NCBI GenBank assembly: GCA_017052515.1
Contig: JAFHKR010000033.1
Location: 1-61,398 of the forward strand
From: Fictibacillus nanhaiensis
GTDB taxonomy: Bacteria; Bacillota; Bacilli; Bacillales; Fictibacillaceae
DNA length: 61,398 bases
Reading direction: 5' to 3'
This document shows positions 1-10,328 of the stretch, piece by piece. A program made the position numbers and the translations under genes. The notes beneath the pieces are model-generated. The model saw only the letters and a program-made list of their open reading frames with translations. It did no database searches and was not told where the DNA came from. Every line of letters starts with the position of its first letter. Position 1 is the first letter of the stretch.

Positions 1-98
<98 letters not shown>

Positions 99-103
99 AT
101 GAG

Positions 104-134
104 GAAGATGGATGAAAATCCATCTTCTTTTTTT
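104..134 (+). terminator. rRNA operon terminator
   Basis: Perfect 10-bp stem GAAGATGGAT (104-113) / ATCCATCTTC (118-127) with a GAAA loop, followed by a run of T from 128. It lies just past the 5S gene, as expected for a factor-independent rRNA operon terminator. Confidence 0.95.
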
Positions 135-148
135 GTGTTTTAAAAAGG

Positions 149-186
149 AAATAAGGAGGTTTGGCGGCTGCCAAACCTCCTTATTT
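149..186. terminator. Second hairpin, 17-bp near-perfect palindrome
   Basis: Arms 149-165 and 170-186 are perfectly complementary with a 4-base GGCT loop. The stem begins AAATAAGGAGG and ends CCTCCTTATTT. It stands 15 bases after the T-run of the first terminator. A short T-rich end on both strands suggests a back-up or bidirectional terminator, but the poly-T tail is short, so this reading is an inference. Confidence 0.6.
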
Positions 187-285
187 ATGGATGATTGAGG
201 CGAGGAAGGCTCGGGGGGTATAGAGCTTGGATCGTGCCGAGAGCGGTTGTCGAGATTTAGCGAATGGCCTTTATTTTTGATTTTT

Positions 286-358
286 GGCTTAATTGAGGCT
301 CGTTCCGACTTAATTCACTCTTCTTACGACTTAATTTTGTGCATTCAGACTTAATTAG
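286..358. repeat. Island A: 21-bp-phased CTTAATT repeats
   Basis: The word CTTAATT, usually within CGACTTAATT, occurs at 288, 309, 330 and 350, giving intervals of 21, 21 and 20 bp. The bases between the words are not conserved. The reverse-complement word AATTAAGTCG forms island E at 55.65-55.78 kb. Its role is unknown. The spacing of about two DNA helical turns is the main regularity. Confidence 0.8.
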
Positions 359-407
359 ACTGCGGAGATACCCCACTCCGTATGTTTCGTAGATCAGTTT
401 CACTCAT
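351..407 (-). other. Tiny ORF with strong ribosome binding site, possibly a gene remnant
   Basis: On the minus strand an AGGAGGG motif lies 4 bases before an ATG (complement of 405-407). It opens an 18-codon frame (MSETDLRNIRSG...) that stops in a TAA inside island A. A gene remnant whose 3' part was lost, a leader peptide, or chance are all possible. I recognise no family. The 9-bp hairpin at 438-459 lies just upstream of it. Confidence 0.25.
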
Positions 408-437
408 GAAACCCTCCTAAAATCCTCGAAATAGGAA

Positions 438-459
438 GAAGATGGCCAGAGCCATCTTC
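438..459. repeat. Perfect 9-bp inverted repeat
   Basis: GAAGATGGC (438-446) and GCCATCTTC (451-459) flank a CAGA loop. The stem resembles that of the rRNA terminator at 104-127 (GAAGATGG core), but a T-run is missing on either strand. It may be a decayed terminator. Confidence 0.5.
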
Positions 460-617
460 CGCAACGCGATATTCTTCAGCAAAAGCTCCAAAATCTATTC
501 AAAAGTAACGCTAGCAGCCGCTTCACCCCTCATCAAAGCAAAAAACGCACCTAAACACCCCTGATTTCCGCTCACAAGCCCCAAATGAGATCTGCTCTTC
601 CACCCAAAGCAACATAA

Positions 618-690
618 TTTCACGGTAATTGAGATTTTATTCACGGTAATTCTCCATATATTCACGGATAAGCTTCATAATTTCACGGAT
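618..690. repeat. Island B: exact 21-bp-phased TTCACGG repeats
   Basis: TTCACGG occurs at 619, 640, 661 and 682, exactly 21 bp apart each time, usually extended to ATTCACGGTAA or ATTCACGGATAA. The intervening ~10 bases differ and are A/T-rich. No coding or RNA signal explains it. It belongs to the same class of phased islands as A and C-F, with a different word. Confidence 0.85.
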
Positions 691-864
691 AAAAATTTTT
701 ATCGAATTTTCGACACCGGCCATCACTACCGACTACCGACCACCGACTTATCGAACTCATCTTAACTTTACCCACCTATCTATCCTCCTCCAAAAGCATC
801 ATCTTTTCGACAGAATCATACAGGTTAAGAAGATAACCATGAGGCAATAATGGTGGATAGAGAT

Positions 865-894
865 TTGCATTTTCGGAAAAAGGCAGGCTATAAT
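865..894 (+). promoter_or_regulatory. SigA promoter of the ctsR operon
   Basis: -35 TTGCAT (865-870) and -10 TATAAT (889-894) with an 18-bp spacer, immediately upstream of the CtsR box and ctsR. Confidence 0.8.
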
Positions 895-902
895 ATAACT
901 AT

Positions 903-919
903 AGTCAAAGTTAGTCAAA
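903..919 (+). promoter_or_regulatory. CtsR operator (heptad direct repeat)
   Basis: AGTCAAA at 903-909 and again at 913-919, separated by 3 bases, matches the CtsR direct repeat (consensus RGTCAAA-N3-RGTCAAA). It starts about 9 bp after the -10 box, so bound CtsR would block its own operon. Confidence 0.9.
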
Positions 920-938
920 GTCAGAAGGGGGAGGGGAA

Positions 939-1406
939 ATGAGGAATATTTCAGATGTAATTGAAAATTACTTAAAGCAAATTCTCTCGAGCTCTAATGA
1001 TCCGTCTATTGAAATTAAACGAACGGATATTGCTGAACGATTTCAATGCGTGCCTTCTCAAATAAACTACGTGATAAACACGAGATTTACGATTGAAAAA
1101 GGGTTTGTAGTGGAAAGTAAAAGAGGTGGAGGAGGTTATATTCGGATCATGAAGGTCCGTACCGAAAGCTCTGCACACTTAATTGATCACTTAACCACCT
1201 TGATTGGTGAGAGGATATCGCAAGGCAACGCAGAAAATGTAATAAAGAGACTTATGGAAGAGACGATCGTTTCAGAACGAGAAGCAAGACTTATGCTAAG
1301 CGTGATGGACAGGTCTATTTTAAAGCTTAATCTTCCGGAACGAGATGAATTACGAGCAGAATTATTAAAAGCTATGATAAAAACGTTAAAATATCGAACC
1401 ACATAG
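939..1406 (+). CDS. ctsR: Transcriptional repressor CtsR
   Basis: CtsR represses class III heat-shock genes (the clpC operon, clpP, clpE) by binding heptad direct repeats. The 155-residue protein has the family N-terminal helix-turn-helix (about 24-47) and a wing with the glycine-rich loop RGGGGYIRI at 62-70. In the family this loop senses heat, and Arg62 is a target of McsB. The C-terminal part, about 75-155, corresponds to the dimerisation/McsB-contact domain. The ATG follows GGGGGAGGGG. It is the first gene of ctsR-mcsA-mcsB-clpC and has a CtsR box in its own promoter, so autoregulation is very likely. Length and context match B. subtilis. Confidence 0.97.
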   Translation: MRNISDVIENYLKQILSSSNDPSIEIKRTDIAERFQCVPSQINYVINTRFTIEKGFVVESKRGGGGYIRIMKVRTESSAHLIDHLTTLIGERISQGNAENVIKRLMEETIVSEREARLMLSVMDRSILKLNLPERDELRAELLKAMIKTLKYRTT

Positions 1407-1442
1407 CCCTTTTTTTCATTCTATATAAAGGGAGGGAGCAGA

Positions 1443-1976
1443 ATGAATTGTGAAGAGTGCCATGAACGAGAAGCGTCTTTACATTTTACAAAGATCATAA
1501 ATGGGGAGAAAACAGAATTTCACATTTGTGAACATTGTGCTAAAGAAAAAGGAGAATTCTTGCCGGGGTCGAATTCTTTTTCCATTCACCAATTGCTTTC
1601 TGGGCTTTTACACGGCGATGGACATGTCCCGAACACGCCATCATCCAACTTCATTCCGCCCTCATTAAGCTGTGAAAAATGCGGGATGAGTTATTATCAG
1701 TTTGCGAAGATCGGTCGCTTTGGGTGTGATAATTGCTACAAAGCGTTTGAATCGAAACTTAATCCTATTTTTAAGAGAGTTCATGGTGGTAACACTTTGC
1801 ATGCGGGAAAGATTCCACTCCGTGCAGGAAGCAGTATTCAAGAAAAAAAGCAGCTTCAGCAATTAAAGCAAGCTTTGCAGCAGTATATATTAAATGAGGA
1901 ATTTGAAAAAGCTGCTGAAACAAGGGATGTCATCAGGGAGATCGAGCACCGCTTGCAACAGGGGAGGGATACGTAA
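1443..1976 (+). CDS. mcsA: Protein-arginine kinase activator McsA
   Basis: McsA binds and activates the arginine kinase McsB and helps deliver substrates to ClpC. Two zinc-binding modules are visible: Cys3/Cys6 with Cys29/Cys32, and Cys77/Cys80 with Cys95/Cys98. The C-terminal ~35 residues (about 138-172) form a UVR helical hairpin rich in E, K and A, the ClpC-contact motif. The 177-residue length is close to family size. It starts after GGGAGGG and ends 3 bp before mcsB, consistent with co-transcription and translational coupling. Confidence 0.96.
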   Translation: MNCEECHEREASLHFTKIINGEKTEFHICEHCAKEKGEFLPGSNSFSIHQLLSGLLHGDGHVPNTPSSNFIPPSLSCEKCGMSYYQFAKIGRFGCDNCYKAFESKLNPIFKRVHGGNTLHAGKIPLRAGSSIQEKKQLQQLKQALQQYILNEEFEKAAETRDVIREIEHRLQQGRDT

Positions 1977-1979
1977 CCG

Positions 1980-3044
1980 ATGTCTTTAGAACGATTTATC
2001 AGTGACGCGATCAGTCCCTGGATGAAACGGGAGGGGCCAGAATCGGATATAGTTCTATCGAGCCGTGTCCGACTTGCAAGGAATATTCATCAATATGTTT
2101 TTCCCATCGCAGCAGATAAAGAGTCAGCTCATGAAGTCATTTCAGCGATCTCGACTTGTATGAGCGAAGAAAATGAAGAAGCAGAAAAGCTTGAAATGCT
2201 GATGATGGAGACGTTAAAACCTGTTCAAAAACGGGTACTTGTAGAGAAACATTTGATCAGTCCCAATTTAGCAGAGCAAGCGAAATACGGTGCTGTTCTC
2301 ATGAATGCAGATGAATCAGTCAGCATCATGGTGAACGAAGAAGATCATATACGCATCCAATGTTTAGCACCGGGGTTTCAATTAGAAGAAGTGCTTCATC
2401 GGGCGAATGAGATCGATGATTTTATCGAAAAAAACGTTGATTATGCGTTTGATGAAAGACGAGGATATTTAACAAGCTGTCCGACGAATGTAGGGACTGG
2501 ACTTCGAGCCTCTGTCATGATGCATCTTCCAGCGCTCGTACTCTCAAAAAAGATGAGCCGCATTATCCCAGCGATCAATCAGCTAGGGTTAGCGGTAAGA
2601 GGAATCTACGGCGAAGGTACTGAGGCGCAAGGAAACATTTTTCAAATTTCAAATCAGATGACACTAGGCAAGTCGGAAGAGGATATAATGGAAGACCTCG
2701 CAGGTGTTGTCACGCAGGTCATCCAACAAGAACGAGCAGCTCGTCAACAGCTGCAGGATGGATTGAAATTACAGCTTGAAGACAAGTTATTCCGTTCATT
2801 GGGAACGTTAGAGAATTGCCGGATCATCCAATCAAAAGAAGCTGCCAAGTGTTTATCAGATGTGCGGCTAGGCATTGATTTAGAGATCTTACCTGGGATT
2901 TCAAAAACGATCCTCAATGAGCTTATGATACTTACACAACCAGGTTTTCTTCAACAATATGCAGGTGAAGTTCTAACTCCAGAAGAACGTGACATAAGAA
3001 GAGCCACATTAATCAGAGAAAGAATAAAATTGGAAAACCGATAA
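1980..3044 (+). CDS. mcsB: Protein-arginine kinase McsB
   Basis: McsB phosphorylates arginines on CtsR and on unfolded proteins, marking them for ClpCP degradation. It is related to phosphagen kinases. The 354-residue protein shows the nucleotide-binding SSRVRLARN motif (27-35), the catalytic-cysteine segment SCPTNVGTG with Cys167, and a basic C-terminal region. It lies 3 bp after mcsA and 14 bp before the corrected clpC start. No active-site substitution is seen. Confidence 0.97.
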   Translation: MSLERFISDAISPWMKREGPESDIVLSSRVRLARNIHQYVFPIAADKESAHEVISAISTCMSEENEEAEKLEMLMMETLKPVQKRVLVEKHLISPNLAEQAKYGAVLMNADESVSIMVNEEDHIRIQCLAPGFQLEEVLHRANEIDDFIEKNVDYAFDERRGYLTSCPTNVGTGLRASVMMHLPALVLSKKMSRIIPAINQLGLAVRGIYGEGTEAQGNIFQISNQMTLGKSEEDIMEDLAGVVTQVIQQERAARQQLQDGLKLQLEDKLFRSLGTLENCRIIQSKEAAKCLSDVRLGIDLEILPGISKTILNELMILTQPGFLQQYAGEVLTPEERDIRRATLIRERIKLENR

Positions 3045-3058
3045 GGAGCGTGACGAGT

Positions 3059-5479
3059 ATGATGTTTGGTCGTTTTACTGAGAGAGCACAAAAAGTTTTA
3101 GCTTTAGCACAAGAAGAAGCGATTCGTTTAGGTCATAATAATGTGGGAACTGAGCATATCCTGCTTGGACTGATCCGTGAAGGAGAAGGAATTGCAGCAA
3201 AAGCCCTTCAAGTTCTTGGTCTAGGACCAGAAAAGATTCAAAAAGAAGTGGAAACATTGATCGGCCGCGGTCAGGAAGCTGTTCAAACGATCCACTATAC
3301 ACCTCGTGCTAAAAAAGTGATTGAACTTTCCATGGATGAAGCTCGTAAACTCGGACATTCATACGTGGGAACGGAACACATTCTATTAGGATTGATCCGT
3401 GAAGGAGAAGGCGTTGCGGCTCGTGTTCTCAATAACCTTGGTGTCAGCCTTAACAAAGCGCGTCAACAAGTGCTGCAGTTACTAGGAAGCAATGAATCTT
3501 CTTCTAGTCATAGAGGTTCATCAGCTAGTGCCAACACACCGACGTTAGACAGCTTAGCGCGTGATTTAACAGCCATTGCTCGTGAAGGTACACTAGACCC
3601 AGTAATCGGGCGTGCGAAAGAAATTCAGCGTGTAATCGAGGTTCTGAGCCGCCGTACAAAGAACAACCCTGTATTGATCGGTGAGCCAGGTGTAGGTAAA
3701 ACGGCTATCGCTGAAGGTTTAGCGCAGCAGATCATCAATAACGAAGTGCCAGAAACCCTTCGTGATAAGCGTGTTATGACGCTTGATATGGGTACAGTTG
3801 TAGCTGGAACGAAGTACAGAGGTGAATTTGAAGACCGTCTGAAAAAAGTAATGGATGAGATACGCCAAGCTGGGAACATCATTCTATTCATCGACGAACT
3901 TCATACGCTGATCGGTGCAGGTGGAGCAGAAGGTGCGATTGATGCATCCAACATTCTGAAGCCAGCTCTTGCTCGCGGTGAACTTCAATGTATTGGTGCT
4001 ACAACCCTTGATGAGTATAGAAAATATATTGAAAAAGATGCAGCGCTTGAGCGCCGTTTCCAACCGATCACAGTTAACGAGCCAACGAAGGATGAAAGTA
4101 TTCAAATTCTTCAAGGACTTCGCGACCGTTATGAAGCTCACCACCGTGTGACGATTACGGATGACGCGATTGAAGCCTCTGTTCAGTTGTCAGATCGTTA
4201 CATTTCAGATCGTTTCTTACCGGATAAAGCGATCGATCTTATTGATGAAGCGGCGTCAAAAGTTCGTCTACGTTCCTATACAGCTCCACCGAACTTAAAA
4301 GAGCTTGAACAAAAGCTAGAGGAAGTTCGTAAGGAGAAGGATGCGGCTGTTCAAAGTCAAGAATTTGAAAAAGCAGCTTCATTACGAGATTCTGAACAAC
4401 GCCTTCGCGAAGAGTTAGAGAAAACGAAGGACGTATGGAAAGAAAAGCAAGGAAAAGAAAACACAGAAGTAACGCCAGAAGATATTGCGCAAGTAGTATC
4501 GTCTTGGACGGGAGTTCCGGTTTCTAAGCTTGCGGAAGAGGAAACAGAACGTCTTCTGAAGATGGAAGAGATTCTGCATGATCGCGTTATCGGTCAGTCT
4601 GAGGCAGTTACAGCCATCTCGAAAGCGATCCGAAGAGCACGTGCTGGACTTAAAGATCCGAAACGTCCGATCGGCTCGTTCATCTTCTTAGGGCCAACAG
4701 GCGTTGGTAAAACGGAACTTGCAAGAGCAGTTGCCGAAACACTATTTGGTGATGAAGATGCGATTATCCGTATTGATATGTCCGAGTACATGGAGAAGCA
4801 TACAACATCCCGTCTCGTTGGATCACCTCCAGGATATGTTGGACACGAAGAAGGCGGCCAGTTGACTGAAAAAGTGAGAAGAAAGCCTTACTCGGTAATC
4901 TTGCTTGATGAGATCGAAAAAGCACATCCTGAAGTGTTCAACATCTTACTTCAAGTGTTAGAAGATGGTCGTCTAACAGATTCTAAAGGACGTACAGTCG
5001 ATTTCCGAAACACGGTTGTGATCATGACTTCAAACGTAGGGGCGAGCACGCTTAAGCGTAACCGTTCACTCGGATTTGCTGTCCACAACGAAGGTCAGAA
5101 GTACAACGATATGAAATCGAAAGTGATGGATGAACTAAAACGTGCGTTCCGTCCAGAGTTCTTGAACCGTATCGATGAGATCATTGTGTTCCACTCACTT
5201 GAAAAAGAACACTTGCTCAGAATTGTCAGCTTGATGGCTGAATCACTGAAAAAACGCTTAAGTGATCAAGGAATCGAGATCGAGTTGACTCAAGCCGCTC
5301 TTGAAAAGATCACAGAAGAAGGATACGATCCAGATTACGGAGCTCGTCCACTGCGTCGTGCCTTACAGCGTAAGATTGAAGATCGATTATCTGAAGAGCT
5401 TCTACGAGGAAACATCAACAAAGGGCAGACCGTTAAGATTGATGTTGAAGAGAACGATTTTGTCGTTCAAACGGTCTAA
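3059..5479 (+). CDS. clpC: ATP-dependent Clp protease ATPase subunit ClpC
   Basis: ClpC is a Hsp100 unfoldase that works with McsB/MecA adaptors and ClpP. The protein has an N domain of two Clp_N repeats (about 1-145), the first AAA+ module with Walker A GEPGVGKT from 208, a coiled middle domain with a UVR-like stretch around 420-460, the second AAA+ module with Walker A GPTGVGKT from 545, and an LGF loop (after RNRS) for ClpP docking. I place the start at the ATG at 3059, not the upstream GTG at 3050, because AAGGAG at 3043-3048 sits 10 bases from 3059 but 1 base from 3050, and the family begins MMFGRFT. This gives 806 residues. A terminator follows. Confidence 0.97.
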   Translation: MMFGRFTERAQKVLALAQEEAIRLGHNNVGTEHILLGLIREGEGIAAKALQVLGLGPEKIQKEVETLIGRGQEAVQTIHYTPRAKKVIELSMDEARKLGHSYVGTEHILLGLIREGEGVAARVLNNLGVSLNKARQQVLQLLGSNESSSSHRGSSASANTPTLDSLARDLTAIAREGTLDPVIGRAKEIQRVIEVLSRRTKNNPVLIGEPGVGKTAIAEGLAQQIINNEVPETLRDKRVMTLDMGTVVAGTKYRGEFEDRLKKVMDEIRQAGNIILFIDELHTLIGAGGAEGAIDASNILKPALARGELQCIGATTLDEYRKYIEKDAALERRFQPITVNEPTKDESIQILQGLRDRYEAHHRVTITDDAIEASVQLSDRYISDRFLPDKAIDLIDEAASKVRLRSYTAPPNLKELEQKLEEVRKEKDAAVQSQEFEKAASLRDSEQRLREELEKTKDVWKEKQGKENTEVTPEDIAQVVSSWTGVPVSKLAEEETERLLKMEEILHDRVIGQSEAVTAISKAIRRARAGLKDPKRPIGSFIFLGPTGVGKTELARAVAETLFGDEDAIIRIDMSEYMEKHTTSRLVGSPPGYVGHEEGGQLTEKVRRKPYSVILLDEIEKAHPEVFNILLQVLEDGRLTDSKGRTVDFRNTVVIMTSNVGASTLKRNRSLGFAVHNEGQKYNDMKSKVMDELKRAFRPEFLNRIDEIIVFHSLEKEHLLRIVSLMAESLKKRLSDQGIEIELTQAALEKITEEGYDPDYGARPLRRALQRKIEDRLSEELLRGNINKGQTVKIDVEENDFVVQTV

Positions 5480-5511
5480 CTTTTACCACATATGAGAATA
5501 TCCTACAAAAG

Positions 5512-5544
5512 ACCCGGAAGACAGACATGTCCTCCGGGTTTTTG
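5512..5544 (+). terminator. Terminator of the ctsR-clpC operon
   Basis: Stem ACCCGGA (5512-5518) / TCCGGGT (5533-5539) with an inner GACA/TGTC pairing, followed by TTTTTG. It lies 32 bp after the clpC stop. Confidence 0.9.
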
Positions 5545-5687
5545 TCGAAATAATCTTAGCTGTTCGCCTTTTTTTGCAGAGCTCAAATGGAAGTGGTTGT
5601 GAGGTTTTATGTTATGATAATAGTGAATAAATCTTGATATTTTCAGTAATTAACCCTATTTTTGATAAACAATGATGCCATGTAAGT

Positions 5688-5818
5688 GGTTGAATTCCGT
5701 TACAGGATGCTCGCTTTCCAGGGGGCGTGCGGTGAGCCTCTTAGCGCTCTGCGCTGTTAAGAGTCTCACCTGTCCCGCTGATCCCCTAGGAGTCTCGCAC
5801 CTTTCACTCCAATCAACT
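5688..5818 (-). repeat. ~130-bp structured element, copy 1
   Basis: One of six related copies in the window. Read on the minus strand it runs from AGTTGATTGGAGTGAAAGG to the degenerate end GGAATTCAAC, with the shared blocks GCGAGACTCC, GGTGAGACTC, GGCTCACC and GGAAAGCGAGCATCC. The GTTGATT/AATCAAC ends form imperfect terminal inverted repeats. The flank beyond the GGAATTCAAC end (CACTTACATGGCATCATTG on the minus strand) is also shared with other copies, so the full unit is nearer 150 bp. A 65-codon frame crosses it but has no homologue that I recognise and is judged non-coding. It occupies most of the 5545-5968 spacer. Confidence 0.85.
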
Positions 5819-5968
5819 ATCAATGAAGTCTTTGAAGGATATTCATACAGTTTTATTCAAGCATGAAGTTTAACGGGGCAAATCACGTTTTAATCAAAGT
5901 GAAATTGAATACTTGTTCGAAAATAGATAATTAGTAAAGCGTTAAGTTCGGAAGAGGAGTTTTTATAG

Positions 5969-7345
5969 ATGGCTAAAGTAAAATCAATCTTTCTTTGCCA
6001 AGATTGCGGTTACGAATCACCGAAATGGATGGGGAAATGTCCAGGGTGCCATGCGTGGAACACGATGGTGGAGGAAACGATCCGACCTGAAAAAAATATA
6101 AGAGGATTAACCTCTGGTGGGGATAAGAACGTAAAGCAAAAACCTCAGTCGATCGCAGATGTGAAAAGCGAGCAAGAGCCGCGTATACCGACAAACTACC
6201 AGGAGTTCAACCGTGTGCTAGGCGGAGGGATCGTTCCAGGCTCAATGGTTTTAGTGGGTGGAGACCCTGGAATCGGTAAGTCCACATTGTTGTTGCAAAC
6301 ATCCGCACAGCTTGCCAAAAAAGGTGAGCGCGTTCTATACATATCTGGTGAGGAATCTGTAAAGCAGACAAAGCTTCGTGCCGATCGGTTAGATATCGAC
6401 GCGAAGGACTTGTTTGTACTGGCAGAAACAGATTTGGAACTGATCGAACAGGCGATGTCTGATGTGATGCCTTCTGTGATGATCATCGATTCGATTCAAA
6501 CCGTCTATCGAGCTGAAGTCACTTCTGCTCCTGGGAGTGTATCGCAAGTACGAGAGTGTACAGCACATTTGATGCGAATGGCAAAAACAAAAGGTATCGC
6601 TGTATTTATCGTAGGACATGTTACAAAAGAAGGAAATATAGCCGGCCCGCGTCTATTAGAGCATATGGTAGATGCCGTATTGTATTTTGAAGGAGAACGT
6701 CATCATACTTTCCGAATCTTACGTGCCGTTAAGAACCGTTTTGGGTCTACCAATGAAATTGGTGTCTTTGAAATGAAAGAAGTAGGACTGGAAGAAGTAT
6801 TGAATCCTTCTGAAATCTTTTTAGAAGAACGTTCGAAAGGGGCAGCGGGTTCAACCGTAGTTGCTTCTCTAGAAGGAACGCGACCGATGCTAGTAGAGCT
6901 GCAGGCTTTAATATCGCCGACAAGCTTTGGTAATCCTAGAAGGATGGCTACTGGGATCGATCACAACCGTGTATCACTGCTCATGGCCGTTTTAGAAAAG
7001 AGAGTCGGGTTGCTTCTTCAGAACCAAGATGCTTATCTGAATGTTGCAGGTGGTGTGCGCTTGGATGAGCCAGCGATCGATCTTGCTGTTGCGATCAGCA
7101 TCGCTTCAAGCTTTCGCGATTCACCAACCAAGCCAACAGATGTTATGATTGGAGAGATAGGATTAACGGGAGAGGTTAGAAGAGTTTCCCGTATTGAGCA
7201 GCGTGTTCATGAAGCTGCAAAGTTAGGTTTTACGCGAGCTATTATACCTGATAAAAATATCGGTGGCTGGACGGTTCCAAAAGGAATTCAAGTCGTCGGC
7301 GTATCGACCGTTTATGAGGCATTACAAGCAGCGTTAGGAGGGTAA
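5969..7345 (+). CDS. radA: DNA repair protein RadA (Sms)
   Basis: RadA is a RecA-like, DnaB-type helicase that promotes branch migration during recombinational repair and transformation. Visible features are a zinc finger with Cys10, Cys13, Cys24 and Cys27, Walker [11 protein letters not shown] (97-106), the RadA-specific KNRFG motif (255-259), and a C-terminal Lon-protease-like domain (from about 280). The 458-residue length equals B. subtilis RadA. The ATG follows GAAGAGGAG. disA begins 8 bp downstream, an arrangement conserved in Bacillus, where RadA modulates DisA activity. Confidence 0.97.
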   Translation: MAKVKSIFLCQDCGYESPKWMGKCPGCHAWNTMVEETIRPEKNIRGLTSGGDKNVKQKPQSIADVKSEQEPRIPTNYQEFNRVLGGGIVPGSMVLVGGDPGIGKSTLLLQTSAQLAKKGERVLYISGEESVKQTKLRADRLDIDAKDLFVLAETDLELIEQAMSDVMPSVMIIDSIQTVYRAEVTSAPGSVSQVRECTAHLMRMAKTKGIAVFIVGHVTKEGNIAGPRLLEHMVDAVLYFEGERHHTFRILRAVKNRFGSTNEIGVFEMKEVGLEEVLNPSEIFLEERSKGAAGSTVVASLEGTRPMLVELQALISPTSFGNPRRMATGIDHNRVSLLMAVLEKRVGLLLQNQDAYLNVAGGVRLDEPAIDLAVAISIASSFRDSPTKPTDVMIGEIGLTGEVRRVSRIEQRVHEAAKLGFTRAIIPDKNIGGWTVPKGIQVVGVSTVYEALQAALGG

Positions 7346-7353
7346 TGTAAATT

Positions 7354-8427
7354 ATGGATCATGCGATAAAAGAAGCAATCATAAGCCAAATGCTACAGCT
7401 AGTTGCTCCCGGAACACCATTACGAGAAGGGATCGACAACGTATTGCGAGCGAACACAGGTGGACTGATCGTTGTTGGATATAACGATAAAGTAAAAGAA
7501 ATCGTTGATGGAGGTTTCTCTATTAACTGCAAATACTCACCAGCATCTCTATACGAACTTGCCAAGATGGATGGGGCAATCATTTTAAACGAAGATGCTG
7601 TTAAGATTCTGTATGCGAACACACAACTGATTCCGGATACGGTTATTCCGTCAACAGAAACGGGGATCCGTCACAGAACGGCAGAGCGCGTTGCGCGTCA
7701 AACAGGCAATCTTGTGATCTCCATCTCTCAAAGACGTAACGTTATCACTCTATATCAGGGGATGATCCGTTATTCGTTAAAAGAGATCGGTGTGATCTTG
7801 ACGAAAGCGAATCAGGCGATTCAAACGCTTGAGAAATATAAAGTGGTTTTCGACCAAAGTGTTACGAACCTTGGTGCACTAGAATTTGAAGAATTAGTGA
7901 CTTTCCAAGAAGTTACACAAGTTATTCACAGAATTGAGATGGTTTTACGCATAAAAAATGAGATTATTAAATATGTTAATGAACTTGGTGTTGAAGGCAG
8001 GCTGATTCGAATCCAGATGGAGGAGCTTGTTTCTAACATCGAGGAAGAAGCACTGCTTTTAATCAAGGACTATATGAAAGATCGTGAAAGTGATCCTTAT
8101 GCGATTCTTCGCCAATTAAACAAACTATCATCTGAAGAATTGTTCGATGAATCCGTAATTATGAAACTTTTAGGCTTCTCAGCCGGTATGAATATGCAGG
8201 ATGAGACGATTCATCCGCGCGGATACCGCATTCTTGGTAAGATTCCAAGACTTCCAGCGGTTATTATCGAGAACTTAACAGATGCATTTGAAAACCTTCC
8301 GCAAATTTTGCGCGCATCTATTGATGAATTGGACGAGGTAGAAGGTATCGGTGAGATTCGTGCCAAAAAAGTAAAAGAAGGTCTAAAACGCATTCAGGAA
8401 CAGCTTTTCGTTGATCGTCATATCTAA
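7354..8427 (+). CDS. disA: DNA integrity scanning diadenylate cyclase DisA
   Basis: DisA makes the second messenger c-di-AMP from two ATP and slows synthesis when it meets branched DNA, linking DNA integrity to sporulation. The N-terminal DAC domain carries DGA (73-75) and RHR (106-108), both needed for catalysis. A helical linker follows (about 150-290), and the C-terminus has a helix-hairpin-helix DNA-binding segment ([15 protein letters not shown], about 328-342). The 357-residue length fits the family. It is coupled to radA by an 8-bp gap with AGGAGGG inside the end of radA. Confidence 0.97.
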   Translation: MDHAIKEAIISQMLQLVAPGTPLREGIDNVLRANTGGLIVVGYNDKVKEIVDGGFSINCKYSPASLYELAKMDGAIILNEDAVKILYANTQLIPDTVIPSTETGIRHRTAERVARQTGNLVISISQRRNVITLYQGMIRYSLKEIGVILTKANQAIQTLEKYKVVFDQSVTNLGALEFEELVTFQEVTQVIHRIEMVLRIKNEIIKYVNELGVEGRLIRIQMEELVSNIEEEALLLIKDYMKDRESDPYAILRQLNKLSSEELFDESVIMKLLGFSAGMNMQDETIHPRGYRILGKIPRLPAVIIENLTDAFENLPQILRASIDELDEVEGIGEIRAKKVKEGLKRIQEQLFVDRHI

Positions 8428-8522
8428 AGAAAACTTCCTACGTAAAAAAAGGAATTTTCTATCTTTTACACGTTTTTAATACGGTCATTTTGTAAATAAT
8501 GATTAGGGGAGGTGAATCAGGC

Positions 8523-9614
8523 ATGCTAAAAAGAATTGTTCAGCTATTTTTCATTGTAATAGGTGGCATGCTCGGCTATCTATATATACCAGATCTCATT
8601 CGTGTACTTAACTTCGGTGATCTTCCGAATCAAGTAACATCCCCGTATGTCGGGGCAGTGATTGGTGCACTTATACTTTTTTTATCTACATTTTGGCTGT
8701 CAGATTACGTAGTAGGATTAATCCGCTGGGCTGAGGAAACAGTTGTAAAAGCTCCGGCAACTGACCTTTTATCTGGAACGATGGGGCTGATCATCGGACT
8801 GATCGTCGCATTTTTGATCCAGTCACCGTTAAGTTCTATGGATATTGTTGTGGTCAGCTCCATACTGCCGATCGCTATTACATTCCTGCTCGGTTATTTG
8901 GGCTTTCAGGTAGGGTTTAAAAAGAGAGATGAGTTGATTCAGCTGTTCTCTTTGAAGAGCCAAGGTAAAGAACGTAAAAAAGAAGCAGAGATCGAAAAGC
9001 CGAGTGGTAAGTATAAGATTTTAGATACGAGCGTCATCATTGATGGTCGAGTAGCTGATATCTGTCAGACTGGTTTTTTAGAAGGTCCACTCATTATTCC
9101 TCGTTTTGTTTTAGAAGAACTGCAGTATATTGCCGATTCTTCAGATGTTCTAAAGCGTAACAGAGGGCGCCGAGGTCTTGATATCCTAAATCGAATTCAA
9201 AAAGAGCTTTCTATGAAAGTTGAAATCTATGAAGGTGACTTTGAAGAGGTTACAGAAGTGGATAGCAAGCTAGTGAAACTCGCTCAGCTGTTATCCGGTG
9301 TTGTCGTAACAAACGATTTTAACTTGAACAAAGTATGTGAGCTACAAAACGTGGCAGTACTAAATATTAATGACCTTGCCAATGCGGTCAAACCAGTTGT
9401 TCTTCCGGGTGAGGAGCTTGTTGTACAAGTGATCAAAGACGGTAAAGAACAGAGTCAAGGTGTAGGTTATCTGGACGATGGAACGATGATCGTCGTAGAA
9501 GACGGTCGTGATTATGTTGGTAAGACGATTGATGTTGTGGTCACTTCAGTACTCCAAACATCAGCGGGCAGAATGATCTTTGCTAAAAAGAAACTATTAG
9601 AAAAAGCATTGTAA
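8523..9614 (+). CDS. yacL: PIN/TRAM domain membrane protein YacL
   Basis: The protein has four predicted membrane segments in its first ~115 residues (from [18 protein letters not shown]), then a PIN nuclease fold with acidic residues in [15 protein letters not shown] and VVTNDFNLN, and a C-terminal TRAM domain thought to bind RNA. The function is not established in detail. A membrane-anchored RNase role is inferred from the PIN fold. The start is set at ATG 8523 because GGGGAGG (8506-8512) lies at the right distance and the family begins [11 protein letters not shown] start at 8499 would precede the ribosome binding site. This gives 363 residues. Confidence 0.92.
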   Translation: MLKRIVQLFFIVIGGMLGYLYIPDLIRVLNFGDLPNQVTSPYVGAVIGALILFLSTFWLSDYVVGLIRWAEETVVKAPATDLLSGTMGLIIGLIVAFLIQSPLSSMDIVVVSSILPIAITFLLGYLGFQVGFKKRDELIQLFSLKSQGKERKKEAEIEKPSGKYKILDTSVIIDGRVADICQTGFLEGPLIIPRFVLEELQYIADSSDVLKRNRGRRGLDILNRIQKELSMKVEIYEGDFEEVTEVDSKLVKLAQLLSGVVVTNDFNLNKVCELQNVAVLNINDLANAVKPVVLPGEELVVQVIKDGKEQSQGVGYLDDGTMIVVEDGRDYVGKTIDVVVTSVLQTSAGRMIFAKKKLLEKAL

Positions 9615-9632
9615 CGAACGGTGGGGAAGCAC

Positions 9633-10328
9633 GTGAATTATTGGACAGTCATTCCTGCTGCTGGACAAGGTAAGCGAATGAATGCTGGTATCTCTAAGCA
9701 GTGGATCGAACTCTTAGGAAAACCAGTACTCGCACACACACTTGATGTGTTTGAAAAAGATTCAAATTGCGAGGGAGTCATCTTGGTCGGTAGTGAAAAG
9801 GAATTGCAGCAGATGCAAGATTTTGTAGAGTCGTTCCAATATCAAAAAGTGCGTAAAATCGTTCCAGGCGGAAAAGAGCGTCAGCAAAGTGTTTATGAGG
9901 GTTTGAAGGTCGTGCCTACTGAAGCAGACCTCGTTCTCATTCATGATGCAGCACGACCTTTCATCACACAAGATTCTATTTTACAACTTCTTAACACGGC
10001 ACGAGATACAGGCTCTGCCGTGTTAGCTGTTCCGGTAAAGGACACGGTTAAGCGGGTAATCGAGAATCAAGTGGAAGAAACGATCGACCGTTCCAGCTTG
10101 TGGGCTGTTCAAACCCCGCAAGCTTTTCGTCTTTCTATCGTAATGGATGCACACAGGAAGGCAGACGAAGAAGGCTATATTGAAACGGATGATGCGAGCC
10201 TCGTGGAACGAATTGGACAAACAGTGGCTATTGTAATGGGAGACTATCATAATATAAAATTAACTACGTCTGATGACTTGTTATTTGGACAAGCCATTTT
10301 GTTAGAGAGACAGGGGGAAAAAGCATGA
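9633..10328 (+). CDS. ispD: 2-C-methyl-D-erythritol 4-phosphate cytidylyltransferase IspD
   Basis: IspD transfers CMP from CTP to MEP in the non-mevalonate isoprenoid pathway. The CTP-binding loop PAAGQGKRM lies at residues 8-16, and the family motifs HDAARPF, AVPVKDT and WAVQTPQAF follow. The GTG at 9633 is preferred over the GTG at 9621: GGTGGGG (9620-9626) then lies 6 bases upstream, and the family starts 5-7 residues before the PAAG loop. This gives 231 residues. The stop overlaps the ispF start by 4 bases (ATGA), so the two pathway genes are translationally coupled. Confidence 0.95.
   Translation: MNYWTVIPAAGQGKRMNAGISKQWIELLGKPVLAHTLDVFEKDSNCEGVILVGSEKELQQMQDFVESFQYQKVRKIVPGGKERQQSVYEGLKVVPTEADLVLIHDAARPFITQDSILQLLNTARDTGSAVLAVPVKDTVKRVIENQVEETIDRSSLWAVQTPQAFRLSIVMDAHRKADEEGYIETDDASLVERIGQTVAIVMGDYHNIKLTTSDDLLFGQAILLERQGEKA

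Larger units (their letters stand above)
187..864. other. Gene-poor spacer between rRNA operon and ctsR
   Basis: No convincing gene lies in this ~680-bp stretch. It holds two islands of 21-bp-phased degenerate repeats (286-358 and 618-690), a 9-bp perfect hairpin (438-459), a tiny minus-strand reading frame with a good ribosome binding site (351-407), and three 7-bp repeats of ACCGACY at 728, 735 and 742. These are described separately. Confidence 0.7.

Noticed and set aside
5672-5866. 65-codon open frame in the clpC-radA spacer
   Set aside because: It coincides with repeat element copy 1, has no ribosome binding site, and the same DNA recurs in other spacers.
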